DNA of 64,000 bases from Eubacteriaceae bacterium (GTDB taxonomy: Bacteria > Bacillota > Clostridia > Eubacteriales > Anaerofustaceae): the NCBI GenBank assembly GCA_009782875.1, contig WRIE01000006.1, positions 1 through 64,000 on the forward strand, given 5' to 3'. This document shows, piece after piece, positions 37,582 through 45,378 of the stretch (within the stretch, counting starts at the first letter, position 1; every line of letters starts with the position of its first letter). Position numbers and translations under genes: made by a program. The notes beneath the pieces are model-generated. The model searched no databases. It was not told the origin of the DNA and saw nothing but the letters and a program-made list of their open reading frames with translations.

Positions 37582-37610
37582 TTGACAACTTTGTCTGCTT
37601 GTGCTAGAGT
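37582..37610 (+). promoter_or_regulatory. Promoter of tRNA-Ala
   Basis: TTGACA (37582-37587), 17 bases, TAGAGT (37605-37610), 15 bases before the mature tRNA. Confidence 0.8.
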
Positions 37611-37625
37611 AAAAAAGCAATTTGT

Positions 37626-37698
<73 letters not shown>

Positions 37699-38091
37699 CT
37701 TTTTTTATGGCTTATTTTATGGCTTAAATACGCAGTTTAGCGTTTCTGGGTGTCCAGGCGCCTAACCAAGAAAACCACACTTACTAATTTTTTACTACAC
37801 ACTTTAAAAAAGCCCCCGTTTTGGAGGTTTTTGTGTTGCTGCTTTACAGCAAAAAAACGCCCCCGCATGGGACACTTTGCCGGCGTCGATGGCTAGAGGT
37901 GTGCGGGGTTCTGTTGGGTATATTGTACTCTTTGACTCATTTTTGAAACGTGCTATAAAGAAAACGCACCGACACGGAGCCTGGTGGTTTTGTCTTTGTT
38001 TGCTATAATTTGGCGAGTATAATATATTCGCGCATGCCCAATGGCTGGATCCTTTCCCAAGTTCGTATCTATTCGGAAGGGGGTGATAGCC
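37699..38091 (+). other. Intergenic region with promoter-like leader
   Basis: Downstream of the tRNA. From about 38001 (extended -10 TGCTATAAT, then TATAAT at 38018) the sequence matches the layout of the leader before the small gene at 42616: -10 box, gcatgc, ggatcc and a purine-rich site before ATG. Otherwise no gene. Confidence 0.5.
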
Positions 38092-38181
38092 ATGATGAAG
38101 CTTCGTGATATCCTGACACATAAAAACAAAAACCTCCCTAGGAGCCTGGTGGTTCTTTTTTATGCCTATCTAACTAAATAG
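38092..38181 (+). pseudogene. Truncated small-peptide gene related to 42616 locus
   Basis: GGGGGTGATAGCC precedes ATG 38092, almost as in the 42616 gene. The encoded 29 residues begin MMKLRDILTHKN, similar to the other copies' M-x-L-x-E-x-L start, but the hydrophobic segment is missing: after KNKN the sequence runs through a hairpin (aacctcc / ggtggtt) with a T tail that resembles a terminator. It is most likely a deletion derivative. Confidence 0.4.
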
Positions 38182-38191
38182 CAAATGCGCA

Positions 38192-38472
38192 TCAACCGCC
38201 GTCCCCGTACGGCTGGAAACCAAAAGGCGTCTCAAACCCGTGCTTCCAACCGCTTAACGAGCCAAGGTCGCAAACGTTGCAGTAGTCCAACTCGACTCCA
38301 CGCAAGACACGCCTCCTTCGTTGGTCGGTTCAGACAGCGTTTTTGCCATTGCGGCAGTGTCGCCGAAATACTTGATGGTCTCGGTTTTGACCTTGTCTCC
38401 AACCCTTTTGAATTCCCTAAGGGACCAGTACTCGTTTGTCTTAGTTGACTTGGATATATGCCATGCAACCAA
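38192..38472 (-). pseudogene. Transposase N-terminal scrap joined to rhodanese-like scrap
   Basis: Upper part (38472 to about 38295): WHISKSTKTNEYWSLREF, GDKVKTETIKYFGDT resembles the N-terminus of IS1634-type transposases. Lower part (about 38287-38192), in another frame: DYCNVCDLGSLSGWKHGF then ETPFGFQP, nearly identical to the tail of the rhodanese-like remnant at 42934-43200. Both are incomplete, so this is a patchwork of decayed genes. Confidence 0.4.
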
Positions 38473-38810
38473 AATCCTATTTTCGTATTTATAACTCTAT
38501 TATATCATATATATCTTATAAATTTAATTATATCGACATAATAACTGATATAAAGCACTATATTTTTGAAATCAAATTTGGGTTGCATTTTGGGCAAGAA
38601 AAAAAGGCTTAAATAGCCACTTTTTCGCATTTTTTGTAGTGTCTTGTACTAAACCACCGTTAGGCATATAAACCTCTTTGATTTTTTTACAACCATTGCG
38701 CTGGCAGTAATGCAAATTAAAAACGCCGTTTGTTATACTGGAATTAAATTCCTAAGTGCTATAATTAATCCCATCCCACAATAGGAGTGATAAAACGAAT
38801 AAAAAAAAAA
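38473..38810 (+). other. Leader of the lipoprotein gene, now cut off by an IS
   Basis: AT-rich. An extended -10 box TGCTATAAT is at 38757-38765 and a possible GGAG site is at 38784-38787 shortly before the A tract at 38801-38810, where the IS1595-type element has inserted. These signals most likely belonged to the lipoprotein gene now beginning at 39905. Confidence 0.5.
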
Positions 38811-39888
38811 GGTGATAGTCGGAAATAGTGTTGATTTTAGATGTCAAGCAGCCCGATAGATTCGACTTCCGCGTTGGTTGCGGAGGAGCCATCGCATGCA
38901 GTCACTAAACCGAATATCTTATCGACAGCGTCTTCAGCATTTCCAAACACATACGAAAAAAGCGAGCAATACCGGTTCAAGAATTTTGTTGCAACGCCGC
39001 AGGCAGCCAAGAGCCTCCTCTTGATGGCGCTATGCAGCGCATTCACTTTATTTGTCCGGTTGACATGGGCGACTGTGCAATCATCCTCAAAAACATTGTA
39101 GTTTTTGTTCCCGTCACAAAGTATGACTGTGTCCTCCACAATCCTGGGCCCAAAAACTTCCACAAGCTCATCCTTGCTGGGGGCAGCGCGGTTGACAGAC
39201 AAAGCCATCGCTTCCCCTTCCGAATTCACGCTTGTGCAAACACATATTTGCTCGTCGGACAAGCCGCGCTTGCTGGCTTTAGCCCCATGCTTCCTCGGCC
39301 CCCTGTGGTAATCTTCCGGGATCTTTGTGCCTTTCATGCTTTCCAGCACATATGTCTCGTCAGCTTCGCTCACGCCTTCCAGCAGGAACAAAGACTCTTG
39401 CAAGTGCTTCTCCACACAGTTCAATATTTTGTGCCTCATATAGAAAACAGTCTCGTGGTGCAGCTCCAGGCTCAAAGCTGTGTTGTCTATCGAAACGCCA
39501 TCCACTGTATCGCGAATCACTTGCTTCCATACACTCGGGGAGCTGTGCGAGTTGGATATTGCCGACCCGGTTGTTTCTGTGAACGTTTTATCGCAGTTGT
39601 TGCAAATGTAAGCTTGCTTCCCGCGCCTTTTCCCGTTGCGTACTATAGTTTGAGACCCGCAGTGGGGGCAGGTTTTCGGCTGGCTGGATTTTTCAGAATC
39701 AGCCTTTACCTTCACTTCTGTCAGTTTTTCGAAAGCCTCTTCAAAGTATCCTTCAGGCAATTCTTTCACCAAGCTGATTATCTCTTTAAGTGTTATTCCC
39801 ATTTTGCTAGCCATATCCTTATTCAAATATTCTGACAATATTATCTCAAATTCTCCAGAGTAAATCAATACTCTTTCCGACTATCACC
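38811..39888 (-). mobile_element. Intact IS1595-family element with 8-bp A-tract duplication
   Basis: Inverted repeats: left 38811- (ggtgatagtcggaaatagtg) and right ending at 39888, matching over about 25 bases with two or three mismatches. Both sides are flanked by AAAAAAAA (38803-38810 and 39889-39896), the 8-bp target duplication expected for the family. The element is 1078 bp with one complete transposase gene and may be mobile. Confidence 0.88.
38837..39868 (-). CDS. IS1595-family transposase
   Basis: 343 residues. N-terminal zinc ribbon CPHCGSQTIVRNG ... YICNNCDKTF (CxxC pairs) and helix-turn-helix (SIDNTALSLELHHETVFYMR). The catalytic core includes GVSEADETYVLES (first Asp), CDGNKNYNVFEDD (second Asp), and HVNRTNKVNALHSAIKRRLL with the late asparagine/glutamate-type residues of the IS1595 (ISXO2-like) family. 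The frame is open throughout and the gene nearly fills the element. Confidence 0.88.
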   Translation of the reverse strand: MIYSGEFEIILSEYLNKDMASKMGITLKEIISLVKELPEGYFEEAFEKLTEVKVKADSEKSSQPKTCPHCGSQTIVRNGKRRGKQAYICNNCDKTFTETTGSAISNSHSSPSVWKQVIRDTVDGVSIDNTALSLELHHETVFYMRHKILNCVEKHLQESLFLLEGVSEADETYVLESMKGTKIPEDYHRGPRKHGAKASKRGLSDEQICVCTSVNSEGEAMALSVNRAAPSKDELVEVFGPRIVEDTVILCDGNKNYNVFEDDCTVAHVNRTNKVNALHSAIKRRLLAACGVATKFLNRYCSLFSYVFGNAEDAVDKIFGLVTACDGSSATNAEVESIGLLDI

Positions 39889-39904
39889 AAAAAAAATTGC
39901 TATA

Positions 39905-40942
39905 GTGCTGTTCCTTGTGTTGGTTATCGCTGGTTGTGGCAAAGCAGATGAGCCAACACCTTCTCCCCAGTTCGGGAGCCATGGCGAACTGCAAGCAGTC
40001 GTCGAGAGTGTCTTGACGTACATCCCCCAACAAAACCGACCAAGAATTTGGCTTAAGAACTTACACATAAGTGGATATAAAAGAGCTATCCATAAAGCCA
40101 TTGTGCTTGACCAAGTTGAGGTTGAAAAACTTCTGGCCATTTTGCATCTGGACAAATGGGAGTTGAACGGCCTTGTCGCCGAAGACAAAGGTTATATCAA
40201 TTATCCTGAAGGTTTCACTTCAAGAATAGAGATCGAGGCTGCTGGACTTGCATCTGACTTTTGCATATCTGTATGTTATGAAACAGGAACCGCTGTTGTT
40301 TCTAAGATGCTTGGTGGCGTTACATCCACTGGAAAAACCTCGTTCGGCAATTACAAAGTCCCCACTCAAACAATCAAATGCTTGCTCAATTTCGAGCGGG
40401 ATATCATTACTGCTTATGCGCCATCCCTTTTGGACGGGAACGAAGAGAGCAGCAAAGCGCCTATCCATGAACTAGCTGGCTTTGATGACTTGCAAGCCAT
40501 TGGAGAGGACATTTTAAGGTTTGCGCCTGAGATGCGGCTGCCAAGGGTGTTCATAAGACGCCAGGGCGGATCTTATCCTCTTTCGCAAGAAGAAATTGGG
40601 AAGCTGCTCACTATCCTTTCACTTGCTAGCTGGGAGCCAGCTGGTGATGTGCAAGATTGCTTTTCTTACCCAGAAAATCTTGAATTCCCGGATTTTGCGC
40701 TTAACCCCGACCGGGAAATCAACTTCGATGAAGAAGGCTTGATTGTCCCCATTCCAGAGCAGTCTGATTTCAGTATTGAATTCTATTATGGGGAAAAAGC
40801 GGCAGTGATAAGATTGGACAACGATTCCGAAGATCCCAAAACCCAGTATGCACGTATGTTGATCTGCAGCGTTCCGGACAGTGTTATAGTCGCTCTGCGC
40901 GAATTCGAGGCTGAGCTGATAGAAACGCGCAACAATCCATGA
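39905..40942 (+). CDS. Lipoprotein with two homologous domains, 5' end disrupted by IS
   Basis: From GTG 39905 the protein begins with a hydrophobic stretch ending in the lipobox VIAGC (Cys 11), then about 330 residues. The mature part is an internal duplication: LQAVVESVLTYIPQQNRPRI ... LLAILHLDKWE ... SDFCISVCYETGTAVV in the first half corresponds to LQAIGEDILRFAPEMRLPRV ... LLTILSLASWE ... SDFSIEFYYGEKAAVI in the second. The basic N-terminus of the signal peptide and the GGAG/promoter signals lie across the IS element upstream. The function of the repeat domain is not recognised; it is probably an exported, membrane-anchored protein. Confidence 0.7.
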   Translation: MLFLVLVIAGCGKADEPTPSPQFGSHGELQAVVESVLTYIPQQNRPRIWLKNLHISGYKRAIHKAIVLDQVEVEKLLAILHLDKWELNGLVAEDKGYINYPEGFTSRIEIEAAGLASDFCISVCYETGTAVVSKMLGGVTSTGKTSFGNYKVPTQTIKCLLNFERDIITAYAPSLLDGNEESSKAPIHELAGFDDLQAIGEDILRFAPEMRLPRVFIRRQGGSYPLSQEEIGKLLTILSLASWEPAGDVQDCFSYPENLEFPDFALNPDREINFDEEGLIVPIPEQSDFSIEFYYGEKAAVIRLDNDSEDPKTQYARMLICSVPDSVIVALREFEAELIETRNNP

Positions 40943-40944
40943 TG

Positions 40945-42045
40945 TCTCAAACCAGCGGCAGTACCGTTTCCCATAGCAGCCACGGCTCCTGCCCGAGCAC
41001 CCATAGCGCGAAACCGGCAAACCCGTACTCGTAGGCAGCCCTGTCAATCCAGTAGCACAGCGAGTCGATGTCCTAGTACAAAAGCACGGAAAAGCCGTCA
41101 TCGTCGCCCAGGTACAGCCTAGCCACCCAGGTGTTTATGTCCTTTAGCCTTATAACAGCCTTGTGGTCGCCTGGGCACGCCAAAGGCAGGAGGTCTTTAT
41201 TGTAGCTGATATATCCTCCAAGCGGGTGTCGCGCTCCTCGATGTCCGCCAGGATCCGGAAAGTTCCAAACTCATTCTCCCAAGCCACATTGCTGCGTGCA
41301 AGCCGCCCGTACTCGATTGGCGCGCCGCCGGGCGCCACGACCTCGAAGCACTCCGCCGGCTCGTACTGCCAAGCGTCGCCCACGCGAAGCAAATCCTACA
41401 TGATGGGGCAGTCGGACTGGTAGCCGCACCTTCCAGAGCCCTGGCTAGATATATTCGCCGTGAAGCGCAGGGTGTTGTTTGCGCCGCAATAAACCCTCAC
41501 CCTAGAGCCCCGCTTTCTCATCGCTATCGTGTAGAGAGTGGGGTTTTCCCTTAGCGAGCCTGCAGGCGTGTTTGAGTAGCTGGACTCGTATGAGCCTAGC
41601 AGGCTGCTCCCCTGCCACAGCTCCAGGCATTGTGGGCCATGTTGATGCACAGCCACAGGCTGCCCAGCAATATCCGCCGCGCCCGCGAGAGCCTGCGGGA
41701 AAGGCGATAGTCGCCCTCATGTGCATGTCGCCGAAGCCCTCGTGCTCAAGCCGAATCTCCCCGGATCCCTCAAGCTGGCTGTTAGGCCTGCCAAGCCACC
41801 CTTCTTGCCACACACCCCAAGTCTCGGGCAAAGGCTGCTTCCAGTACAGCGTGAGCATCCCGTCGCGCCAATCCCTCGTACCAGACCAGCCGCGCTGTCA
41901 GGCGGGCGGAGGAGGGCTTCCGTTGTGAGCCGGAAGCCGTTCCACGCAACCACATTCGCCCCGTTCACGTCGACAAACGGGCGCGGGGCGCTAGTAACCG
42001 CATTTGCGCCATATCTCTTGATCACGGCACCCCATTCAGCTTTTT
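40945..42045 (-). pseudogene. GC-rich GH18-type glycosidase pseudogene
   Basis: Minus-strand fragments in several frames. Nearest the 3' end, DIDSLCYWIDRAAYEYGF then AGFALWVLGQEPW is the C-terminal strand/helix of GH18-type domains (YaaH-like spore-coat or chitinase families). Above it: WQYEPAECFEVVAPGGAP, ENEFGTFRILADIEERDT, and NTPAGSLRENPTLYTIAMRK with VRVYCGANNTLRF, which read like an attached carbohydrate-binding domain. Stops and frame changes (for example near 41075 and 41398) exclude a working gene. GC content is clearly higher than in the flanks, suggesting acquired DNA. Confidence 0.5.
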
Positions 42046-42048
42046 TGC

Positions 42049-42147
42049 ATGGCAGGCACGAAGAGCGGGCTAGCATGCGAAGCGCTAGAGGAGATTGGCT
42101 ACCAGAACGTGTGCGACCTCGGTTCCATAAGCGGCTGGAGTATATGA
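42049..42147 (+). pseudogene. Rhodanese C-terminal scrap
   Basis: Starting at the active-site-like Cys codon 42046, the frame reads C-MAGTKSGLACEALEEIGYQ then NVCDLGSISGW and stops. This matches the rhodanese active-site loop (CxxGxxS) and final strand/helix (EExGYxNVxDLGGIxGW). The N-terminal two-thirds are absent; sequence to the left belongs to the GH18-type pseudogene on the other strand. Confidence 0.55.
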
Positions 42148-42254
42148 CGCCAACGGTTTCCAGCCATCTAAAGTTGATGCATAATGCCCTTTATTTGCCA
42201 AACTTGTCAAAATAATTATCAAACCTAGCAACATAGTTTATAGCAAATGAAAAA

Positions 42255-42276
42255 GCCAGGCGTTTGAGCGCCTGGC
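42255..42276 (-). terminator. Terminator of minus-strand small gene
   Basis: Stem gccaggcg / cgcctggc region with short loop; on the minus strand it is followed by TTTTT. It ends the transcript of the decayed small-peptide gene at 42366-42458. Confidence 0.75.
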
Positions 42277-42280
42277 ACAT

Positions 42281-42306
42281 GCAAGCCTTCGGGCAAACGA
42301 CTGGAT
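42281..42306. repeat. Left arm of a 26-bp inverted repeat
   Basis: Matches the reverse complement of 42772-42797 at 25 of 26 positions. Each arm sits just before a terminator hairpin, so the two divergent transcripts would carry the same 3' tail. Confidence 0.9.
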
Positions 42307-42365
42307 CCCAAAATCTATTGAAATTTAGAGCCAGTGATAAGCTGTCACACGTGAATAGAGGCAGC

Positions 42366-42458
42366 TTACTTTCTTTTTTCTGCTAGTATGATTGCCATGA
42401 TTTGGGCAACCTACGCGCACAGAAAAATTATAATTCTCAGAGCCTCGTATAGCTTCAT
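42366..42458 (-). pseudogene. Small membrane-peptide gene with in-frame amber codon
   Basis: From ATG 42458 the minus strand encodes MKLYEALRIIIFLCA, TAG (42411-42413), then VAQIMAIILAEKRK and TAA. Aligned without gaps to the intact 42616 product, the amber codon falls on a leucine, so a single TTG-to-TAG change can explain it. A hairpin (42339-42367, aagctg/cagctt) covers the end of the gene as in the intact copy. The distance from the GGGGGAGG site to the ATG is longer than in the intact copy (a T8 run lies between). Confidence 0.55.
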
Positions 42459-42593
42459 GGCTATGGCAAAAAAAACCTCCCCCATTTCGTGATAGCGATG
42501 TCGTATAGGGATGTTTGCTTTTATTTTCGGCAATTTGTAATGTATAATAATGGCATGCAAGTACTTAGGTAATTTTTGCAAGTGGTCTGGGAT

Positions 42594-42608
42594 CCCCCGG
42601 AAAGGGGG
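42594..42608 (+). promoter_or_regulatory. Hairpin sequestering the ribosome-binding site
   Basis: CCCCC (42594-42598), loop ggaaa, GGGGG (42604-42608). The 3' arm is the ribosome-binding site (GGGGGTG) of the small gene at 42616, so translation should be blocked unless the stem opens. The upstream -10 box TATAAT is at 42543-42548. Confidence 0.6.
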
Positions 42609-42615
42609 TGAGGCC

Positions 42616-42726
42616 ATGACTTTGTTTGAGCTTTTGAGCGTTCTAGTACGCTTCGGAAACTTGGTTTTGAACATTGTGAAATTTGTTTTTGACCGAAACA
42701 AAGAAGCAAAAAATAAAGCCGCCTAG
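42616..42726 (+). CDS. Small hydrophobic peptide, type I toxin-like
   Basis: 36 residues: a short MTLFELL start, one predicted membrane helix (VLVRFGNLVLNIVKFVF) and a charged tail (DRNKEAKNKAA). Size, layout and the M-T-x-x-E-x-L start resemble the putative holin-like / BsrG-TxpA-Fst class of type I toxins, which damage the membrane when not silenced by an antisense RNA. Supporting signs are a ribosome-binding site locked in a hairpin, a 3' hairpin overlapping the stop codon (42715-42742) and a strong terminator. A second, inactivated copy lies divergently at 42366-42458. No database comparison was possible. Confidence 0.6.
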   Translation: MTLFELLSVLVRFGNLVLNIVKFVFDRNKEAKNKAA

Positions 42727-42771
42727 TTGAGGTTACGGCTTTATCTTCTGTACAGCTCCCGTTGGGGGAGT

Positions 42772-42797
42772 ATCCAGTCGCTTGCCCGAAGGCTTGC
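42772..42797. repeat. Right arm of a 26-bp inverted repeat
   Basis: Reverse complement of 42281-42306 with one mismatch; lies in the 3' untranslated part of the 42616 transcript directly before its terminator. Confidence 0.9.
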
Positions 42798-42801
42798 GTT
42801 T

Positions 42802-42829
42802 GCTGGGTGTTAGCAGCACCCAGCCTTTT
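42802..42829 (+). terminator. Terminator of the 42616 small gene
   Basis: Perfect eight-base stem gctgggtg / cacccagc with a seven-base loop, followed by cTTTT. On the opposite strand a TATAAT-like box lies just outside (about 42835-42845), a possible start for an antisense RNA. Confidence 0.85.
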
Positions 42830-42933
42830 CGTATATATTATATACTATGGTGGTAAAAATTATGATGATTATGATGAAAATTATTATCATTTAAAGACTG
42901 GACATTTTAGTTAGGGAAGAACCGCTTCGCTTT

Positions 42934-43200
42934 TTATGGAGCCGAGGGTTTTGGCTTTGCCGCTGTCTTGAAGGGGAATAAAGCTTCATAAACATAATTT
43001 TCTGATGGCTGGAAGCCAAAAGGCGTAGCGAATCCGTGCTTCCAGCAACCTATGGAGCCGAGATCCAATAAGTTGCAGTATCTCATTTCTTCCAGCGCTT
43101 CGCTTTTCTGCCCCGTCATGCAAAACCGATAGATTGAGGTGTTCTTGTATCCTTGCTGCGGGGCATATGTCTATGATAGACAACAATGCTGGGTTTACTC
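42934..43200 (-). pseudogene. Rhodanese-like gene remnant
   Basis: The minus-strand frame ending at 42934 reads C-MTGQKSEALEEMRYCNLLD then LGSIGCWKHGF and ATPFGFQPSENY: a rhodanese active-site loop (CxTGxxS) and C-terminal part. Sequence above 43119 carries further scraps in other frames (LLSIIDICPAARIQEHL, resembling 'xxIDVRxxxEY...H') so the N-terminal half is frameshifted. Its tail is shared with the scrap at 38192-38287. Confidence 0.5.
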
Positions 43201-43314
43201 GTGTTTTGCTGGAAGAAATCAAGCCTAGGCTCCGAGAACGATAGAGCAGTTGAAAACGAAAAACTAACGGGCATATTGATGTAAATTTTTATGTCCGATA
43301 TTATGGAGGCGAAT

Positions 43315-43725
43315 ATGGGCGCAAAAGTTGCTAGTTTGACAGTCTTTCCCAGCAAAAGTGAAGAAATCAACATTGGCCGAATAAACCTAGTTTCAGGCTC
43401 CGGGATTGTTGGCGACTACCACCAAGGCACAGAAAAACAGGTGAGCATCCTCGATCTGGGGGCAAGGAAAGAGAACAGCCCCGGTTTCTGCCACAAGCGC
43501 TACAAGGAGAATATACTTGTCCAAGAATTGCCTTTCCTTGAAGGAGGCGATTTGTTGGCAGTGGGCAGTTCTGTGCTCCGAATCGAGGCAAAGCCTTGTT
43601 TTGACGAATGCCCCCTCTATTCCGGGTCACTCACATGCTCCTTGAGAGGCAGGGCATTCTTTGCCAACATCGAAAAGAGCGGCATTGTGGAAATTGGCGA
43701 TGATGTTTTGTTGGAGGATTCCTAA
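43315..43725 (+). CDS. MOSC-domain protein
   Basis: 136 residues from ATG 43315, preferred because GGAGG ends seven bases upstream (an in-frame ATG at 43291 lacks one). Motifs of stand-alone MOSC proteins: GIVGDYHQGTEKQVSIL, CHKRYKENILVQELPFLEGG and the cysteine region KPCFDECPLYSG. MOSC domains bind sulfur or molybdenum-cofactor sulfur in moco-sulfurase-type enzymes; these short forms have no settled substrate. No other molybdenum-cofactor genes are adjacent. Confidence 0.85.
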   Translation: MGAKVASLTVFPSKSEEINIGRINLVSGSGIVGDYHQGTEKQVSILDLGARKENSPGFCHKRYKENILVQELPFLEGGDLLAVGSSVLRIEAKPCFDECPLYSGSLTCSLRGRAFFANIEKSGIVEIGDDVLLEDS

Positions 43726-44023
43726 CTGAGAAAGAGCTTACCCAAGTAGCTGCTGAAAAGGAATGCGGACTCGAAGAAATTTCAGCTTGGCAGCCACTTG
43801 AAGTGTGGCGTCCAGCTATCTTCGACGAGAGATATTTGAACTGTCTGTGCTCTTGTTGGTTTGCTTGAAATCCAAGAAAAAGATAAAGACTCATGATGAA
43901 AAATCAAACTCTACCCTATACATCAAAAAACAAGAGGGCAATTCAAGAAGCTTGCGAAAAGCGGGAACTTGCCACAAATAAAAAAACCACGCTATTCAGC
44001 AAGGTTTAGCTTGTTTTCGTAGG
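43726..44023 (+). other. Region after MOSC gene with a 47-residue open scrap
   Basis: A plus-strand frame overlapping the MOSC stop reads TEKELTQVAAEKECGLEEIS then AWQPLEVWRPAIFDERYLN and stops near 43869. It has no start codon and is probably a remnant; not identified. The rest holds nothing recognisable. Confidence 0.3.
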
Positions 44024-44096
44024 CACGCCCGGGAGGACTCGAACCTCCGGCACATGGTTTAGGAAACCATTGCTCTATCCTCTGAGCTACGGGCGC
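44024..44096 (-). tRNA. tRNA-Arg (CCT)
   Basis: Minus-strand cloverleaf of 73 bases: acceptor gcgcccg / cgggcgt (terminal G-U), D arm tagctcagaggatagagc, anticodon stem atggt/accat with loop ttcctaa (anticodon CCT), T arm ggaggttcgagtcctcc. CCA not encoded. Confidence 0.95.
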
Positions 44097-44251
44097 ATGA
44101 GCGCATTTTACCACATGCGTTTAGAATATGCAACAATGTTACAGCGTTAATGGCAAAAAACGTGTAAACAACTCAGTTTGTGTAATATAATCTTAGTGCA
44201 TTTAGTGCACTTGCATAGTTGAATGGGAATAATCTCTTAAGGAGCAAAAAA

Positions 44252-44848
44252 ATGCCAAAGTTTATCGGTTCTCTTTCACGGCGCGTCGAACAAACTAAAG
44301 ACAACGCAGTAAATAAGGGAAAAATCTTTGCAGAAAGCGCAAAACTTTCCCAAAGCATTCGTGATGCAGAGAAATCCCTCAAAGAAGCAAAAGTTTCCTT
44401 TGCAGACTTCTATTTAGAAAAATACAAAACAAACCCGACAGATGATTTCGCTGAATATATTGAAGCAATTATTGGAATCCAAAATACAATCACTGAGCTA
44501 AGCCAAAAACGCGAGGCTTTACGGGAAACGCAAGCCTGCGCCCACTGTGGGGCCAAAATCCCCGCGATGGGGAAGTTTTGCCCTGAATGTGGAAAAACAG
44601 CCACATTCGGCAGATCGAGCGAAACCTCGCTGATATGCCCTAAATGCGGCAGAAGCACAAACCCAGAGCTTGCCTACTGCACATTTTGCGAGCAAGATCT
44701 GGCCAGCGTGGATTCTATTGACAAAGAAATCAAAAAGATTGAAGAAATGCCAGCTGACAATTTAAGGCTGTGTAAAGCATGCTACCAGCTATTAAGTGAC
44801 GAAAGCGAAATTTGCCCGAATTGCTCTACTGACAATGCTTTAAAGTAA
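44252..44848 (+). CDS. Zinc-ribbon protein with N-terminal coiled coil
   Basis: 198 residues from ATG 44252 (AAGGAG eight bases upstream). The N-terminal 85 residues form a charged helix (RVEQTKDNAVNKGKIFAESA). Then come three CxxC-CxxC zinc ribbons: CAHCGAKIPAMGKFCPECG, CPKCGRSTNPELAYCTFCE and CKACYQLLSDESEICPNC. This is the layout of the 'zinc ribbon domain-containing protein' group common in Firmicutes, of unknown role. No membrane segment. Confidence 0.8.
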   Translation: MPKFIGSLSRRVEQTKDNAVNKGKIFAESAKLSQSIRDAEKSLKEAKVSFADFYLEKYKTNPTDDFAEYIEAIIGIQNTITELSQKREALRETQACAHCGAKIPAMGKFCPECGKTATFGRSSETSLICPKCGRSTNPELAYCTFCEQDLASVDSIDKEIKKIEEMPADNLRLCKACYQLLSDESEICPNCSTDNALK

Positions 44849-44877
44849 AATGGTCGCTTAACACTTAACAGTAGTGG

Positions 44878-45378
44878 CTAATTAAAATAGTCGATAGCTT
44901 TAGTCTTCTCAAGCAGACGGTATGCAAAGGAGCCTGTGGTGGCGCCAAAGATGTTTAGCACGACTTCTGCGATGGCCGAATATGCTGCCACAATTGAATT
45001 CCTATAAATTGCTAGCTCAGCAAGATAGTACCCGCCGACATTTACAACACCGCTTGCCACAAAAGCAAATATCAAAGAAGATCTGTTCTTTCTGCTTGCT
45101 AGGCTTCCAAGAGTGATTGCCTGAAAATACCTGATAACCAAAGTGAAGGGAGCCCACAGGGCAAACCCGCCTAACAAGTCGCTTAGCGCCATACCTATCC
45201 CGACCGCTGCTGCTCCATAATGACCGGGCATCAAGAATGCAACTAATACAACCATAGCAGCGCCAAGATGGACATAACAATTTGTAAAAGGCACTATGAA
45301 CCCCACACGTGTAGTAATAATCGTTACGGCGGCGAGCAATGCGCAAAGCGCTAGGCGGACTGCCTTGTTTTTTTTCAA
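44878..45378 (-). CDS. ECF transporter S component
   Basis: 166 residues with five to six membrane helices. It is a substrate-capture subunit of an energy-coupling-factor importer: KKNKAVRLALCALLAAVTII, FTNCYVHLGAAMVVLVAFLM and GIGMALSDLLGGFALWAPFT resemble the QueT/PdxU/HmpT-type S components. The ligand (a vitamin or its precursor) cannot be read from sequence, and the shared EcfA/EcfT genes are not in the window. Confidence 0.8.
   Translation of the reverse strand: MKKNKAVRLALCALLAAVTIITTRVGFIVPFTNCYVHLGAAMVVLVAFLMPGHYGAAAVGIGMALSDLLGGFALWAPFTLVIRYFQAITLGSLASRKNRSSLIFAFVASGVVNVGGYYLAELAIYRNSIVAAYSAIAEVVLNIFGATTGSFAYRLLEKTKAIDYFN

Noticed and set aside
39032-39835. 267-codon plus-strand frame opposite the IS1595 transposase
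   Set aside because: Antisense shadow of a well-supported transposase with terminal repeats and target duplication.
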